This document shows positions 5,020 to 6,085 of a stretch of DNA of 6,085 nt, piece after piece. A model generated the notes under the pieces. The model saw nothing but the letters and a program-made list of their open reading frames with translations, did not search any database and was not told where the DNA came from. Position 1 is the first letter of the stretch, and every line of letters starts with the position of its first letter. Source of the stretch: JAZRGE01 sp045644025 (GTDB taxonomy: Bacteria; Bacillota; Clostridia; Oscillospirales; Acutalibacteraceae); NCBI GenBank assembly GCA_045644025.1, contig JAZRGE010000107.1, positions 1 through 6,085 on the forward strand. The letters are read 5' to 3'. The position numbers were made by a program, and so were the translations under genes.

Positions 5020-5104
5020 CGATTACTGGCTGTAATTCAACGATTATCCCTCTAAATCAACGATTATGGTTGTAATTTAACGATTTCTTGTCTTTTAACG
5101 ATTT
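5016..5104. repeat. Array of five direct repeats, core TCAACGATTA / TTAACGATTT, period about 20 bp
   Basis: Copies of the 10-bp core start at 5016, 5037, 5057 (TCAACGATTA), 5077 and 5095 (TTAACGATTT), giving spacings of 21, 20, 20 and 18 bp. The bases between are mostly unconserved, although TGTAAT recurs before the second and fourth copies. A degraded sixth copy may exist at 5126-5135 (TTTAGAGATT). On the minus strand, the direction of the orphan gene, the unit reads TAATCGTTGAA. The spacing puts copies on nearly the same face of the helix, and the array extends upstream from the -35 box. It is most simply a set of regulator-binding sites. The stretch 5105-5171 shows nothing else recognisable. 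Confidence 0.88.
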
Positions 5105-5171
5105 GAAATAGATTCAAACTGTCAATTTAGAGATTCCTCTCCCGAAAAGTTCTCGAAATACTGATTTTGGG

Positions 5172-5214
5172 TATAAAATAACCGTCATTCCGTTGTATCA
5201 GAATGACGGTTATT
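5172..5214 (-). terminator. Terminator of tRNA-Ser
   Basis: A perfect 14-bp stem, AATAACCGTCATTC (5177-5190) with GAATGACGGTTATT (5201-5214), and a 10-nt loop. On the minus strand it is followed by a T-rich tail (TTATTTTATAC). It begins 3 bp beyond the encoded CCA end of the tRNA. Confidence 0.88.
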
Positions 5215-5217
5215 CTT

Positions 5218-5310
5218 TGGCGGAGAAGGAGGGATTCGAACCCTCGAACGGCTTGTAACCGTTACACGATTTCCAATCGTGCGCGCTCGACCGGGCTACG
5301 CGACTTCTCC
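5218..5310 (-). tRNA. tRNA-Ser(GGA), class II, CCA end encoded
   Basis: A 93-nt serine tRNA. Acceptor stem GGAGAAG / CTTCTCC (5304-5310 and 5222-5228), discriminator G, and encoded CCA (5218-5220). The D stem is GCG/CGC with loop TAGCCCGGTCGAG. The anticodon stem is CACGA/TCGTG with loop TTGGAAA, giving anticodon GGA (5272-5274), which reads UCC and UCU. The long variable arm AACGG-TTACAAG-CCGTT is the class II mark of tRNA-Ser, and the T arm is GAGGG-TTCGAAT-CCCTC. It has its own promoter and terminator. Confidence 0.97.
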
Positions 5311-5354
5311 ATACATTTATTAAGTTCATCAGCATTTCCCTGCCGACCTAAAAC

Positions 5355-5383
5355 ATTATAAATGCATCAATCAAAAAAATCAA
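5355..5383 (-). promoter_or_regulatory. Promoter of tRNA-Ser
   Basis: On the minus strand, -35 TTGATT (5378-5383), 17-bp spacer, -10 TATAAT (5355-5360). Transcription would begin near 5348, leaving a 5' leader of about 38 nt to be removed by RNase P. Confidence 0.82.
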
Positions 5384-5386
5384 GTA

Positions 5387-5410
5387 TAATTTTCACTTTT
5401 TTGAAAATTA
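5387..5410 (-). terminator. Weak A+T-rich hairpin at the end of the second histidine phosphatase
   Basis: TAATTTTCA (5387-5395) pairs with TGAAAATTA (5402-5410) around a T-rich loop and overlaps the stop codon of the upstream gene. The stem has almost no G+C, and the nearest good T run lies about 10 nt further on, so termination may be inefficient and some transcripts could read through into tRNA-Ser. Confidence 0.35.
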
Positions 5411-6013
5411 TTCTCCAATTACATCGGTTACCTCAATAATACCGGAGCTATGATACAAGGATGGTGTGATTGTGACGGTGTAACCTTTGCCGTTTTCCAC
5501 CGTCCATTCGAAGAGCTGCTTCCTGGGAAGAGCGCATGCCGCGAAAAGCATCATAATGGCACCGCCGTGCATAACAACGGATGCTTCATATTCCTGCTTC
5601 TGCATCATAGAGCGAACAACACGGTTAAGGCCAAAAGAGATACGCTTGGCAAATTCTATAGTGTCTTCTCCGTTGGGCGGTGCTGCCTTGCCGGAGATCC
5701 AGGCCTTAAATTCTTCGGTGTTTTCAATCTCTGCACCGGTTTTGCCCTCAAAATCGCCGAAGTCGCACTCTCTAAGCTCATCGATCACTTCATAGTCCAT
5801 TCCGGGATATATAATTTCGGCAGTCTGGCGGCAACGGAGCATAGGGCTGATGTAAACTGTGTCTACCGAAGGATAGATGCCGCTTTCTCTAAGTTCGCGA
5901 AGTTCGTTTATACCATCTGTAGTAATCGGAAGATCTGTGACACCAATATATTGGCCGTTGAGATTGCCTTCCGTTTCTCCGTGACGGATCAAATGCACTT
6001 TATACGTACGCAT
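5408..6013 (-). CDS. Histidine phosphatase family protein, CobC/GpmB-like
   Basis: A 201-residue cytosolic histidine phosphatase of normal short-form length. The N-terminal motif is HLIRHGETEGN with R10, catalytic H11, G12 and E13. It is followed by the typical Y-I-G-V-T-D-L-P-I-T segment (22-31), where members of the alpha-ribazole phosphatase/phosphoglycerate mutase group have G-x-x-D-x-P-L-T. The second Arg is R60 in ISPMLRCRQTAEII, the likely proton donor is E82 in LRECDFGDFEGK, and the second His is H149 in VVMHGGAIMM. Resemblance to CobC-like proteins is clear, but with no cobalamin genes in view the true substrate may be another phosphomonoester. The ATG at 6013 is preceded by AGGGAA (6022-6027) at 8 nt. 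No convincing promoter is visible in 6028-6085, which is A+T-rich with only poor -10/-35 matches, so the promoter may be weak. Confidence 0.93.
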   Translation of the reverse strand: MRTYKVHLIRHGETEGNLNGQYIGVTDLPITTDGINELRELRESGIYPSVDTVYISPMLRCRQTAEIIYPGMDYEVIDELRECDFGDFEGKTGAEIENTEEFKAWISGKAAPPNGEDTIEFAKRISFGLNRVVRSMMQKQEYEASVVMHGGAIMMLFAACALPRKQLFEWTVENGKGYTVTITPSLYHSSGIIEVTDVIGE

Positions 6014-6085
6014 TTTAACACTTCCCTGCTTTTTTAAGATATTTATTAGAAAATAATATTACAAAATGTATATTTTCTTCTTTAC

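Noticed and set aside
4271..5104. The two repeat arrays as CRISPR arrays
   Set aside because: The repeat cores are only about 10 bp and the spacers about 10 bp. There are no cas genes, and true CRISPR repeats and spacers are each usually over 20 bp.
5077..5270. Shared ACGATTTC between repeat unit 4 and the plus strand of the tRNA anticodon arm
   Set aside because: Eight bases in A+T-rich sequence are easily matched by chance, and the tRNA copy is explained by tRNA structure.
5218..5310. tRNA-Ser 3' end as an integration site for an island holding the orphan gene
   Set aside because: The 3' end does face the orphan gene, but I found no second copy of the tRNA 3' sequence in the window and no integrase.
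3323..6013. The two histidine phosphatases as a recent tandem duplication
   Set aside because: They differ in length and in motif context (RHGDPD against RHGETEGN) and share little beyond superfamily motifs, so they are distant paralogues at most.

Overview
The window looks like chromosomal DNA of a low-to-mid G+C Gram-positive bacterium, most likely an uncultured gut-type clostridium (Oscillospiraceae/Ruminococcaceae-like). The reasons are strong AGGAGG-type ribosome binding sites, near-consensus sigma-A promoters (TTGACA...TATAAT), simple hairpin plus T-run terminators and the mix of protein families. Genus cannot be read from the sequence.

Layout: (1) 1-245, minus: N-terminal part of a MATE efflux transporter with its own consensus promoter, running off the left edge. 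(2) 346-1675, minus: a metal-resistance operon of a CadC/CzrA-like ArsR repressor followed 4 bp later by a cation diffusion facilitator (CDF) exporter. Its promoter carries two almost identical operators and the operon ends at a terminator. (3) 1717-2323: a YgjV-like membrane protein (minus) and a membrane-anchored alpha/beta hydrolase (plus), divergently transcribed from back-to-back promoters. (4) 3291-4121: a shared bidirectional terminator, then a histidine phosphatase on the minus strand. (5) 4188-5104: the least ordinary part. An unrecognised A+T-rich 204-aa gene with a GTG start is bracketed by two unrelated short-repeat arrays, each with a period of about 20 bp. The upstream array (core TCAACGATTA, five copies) runs into the -35 box of the gene's promoter. 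The downstream array (core GGGGGTGCA, four copies plus one inverted) lies in its 3' untranslated region before a terminator. (6) 5172-5383, minus: tRNA-Ser(GGA) with encoded CCA, its promoter and terminator. (7) 5408-6013, minus: a second, CobC-like histidine phosphatase.

How the genes work together: the only clear functional unit is the ArsR-CDF pair, which should sense excess Zn/Cd/Co-type metal and export it. The other genes look like independent one-gene transcription units, each with its own promoter and/or terminator. The candidate for something undescribed is the orphan gene with its two periodic arrays. The upstream array looks like a helically phased set of protein-binding sites controlling that gene; this is inference and no regulator is encoded in the window.
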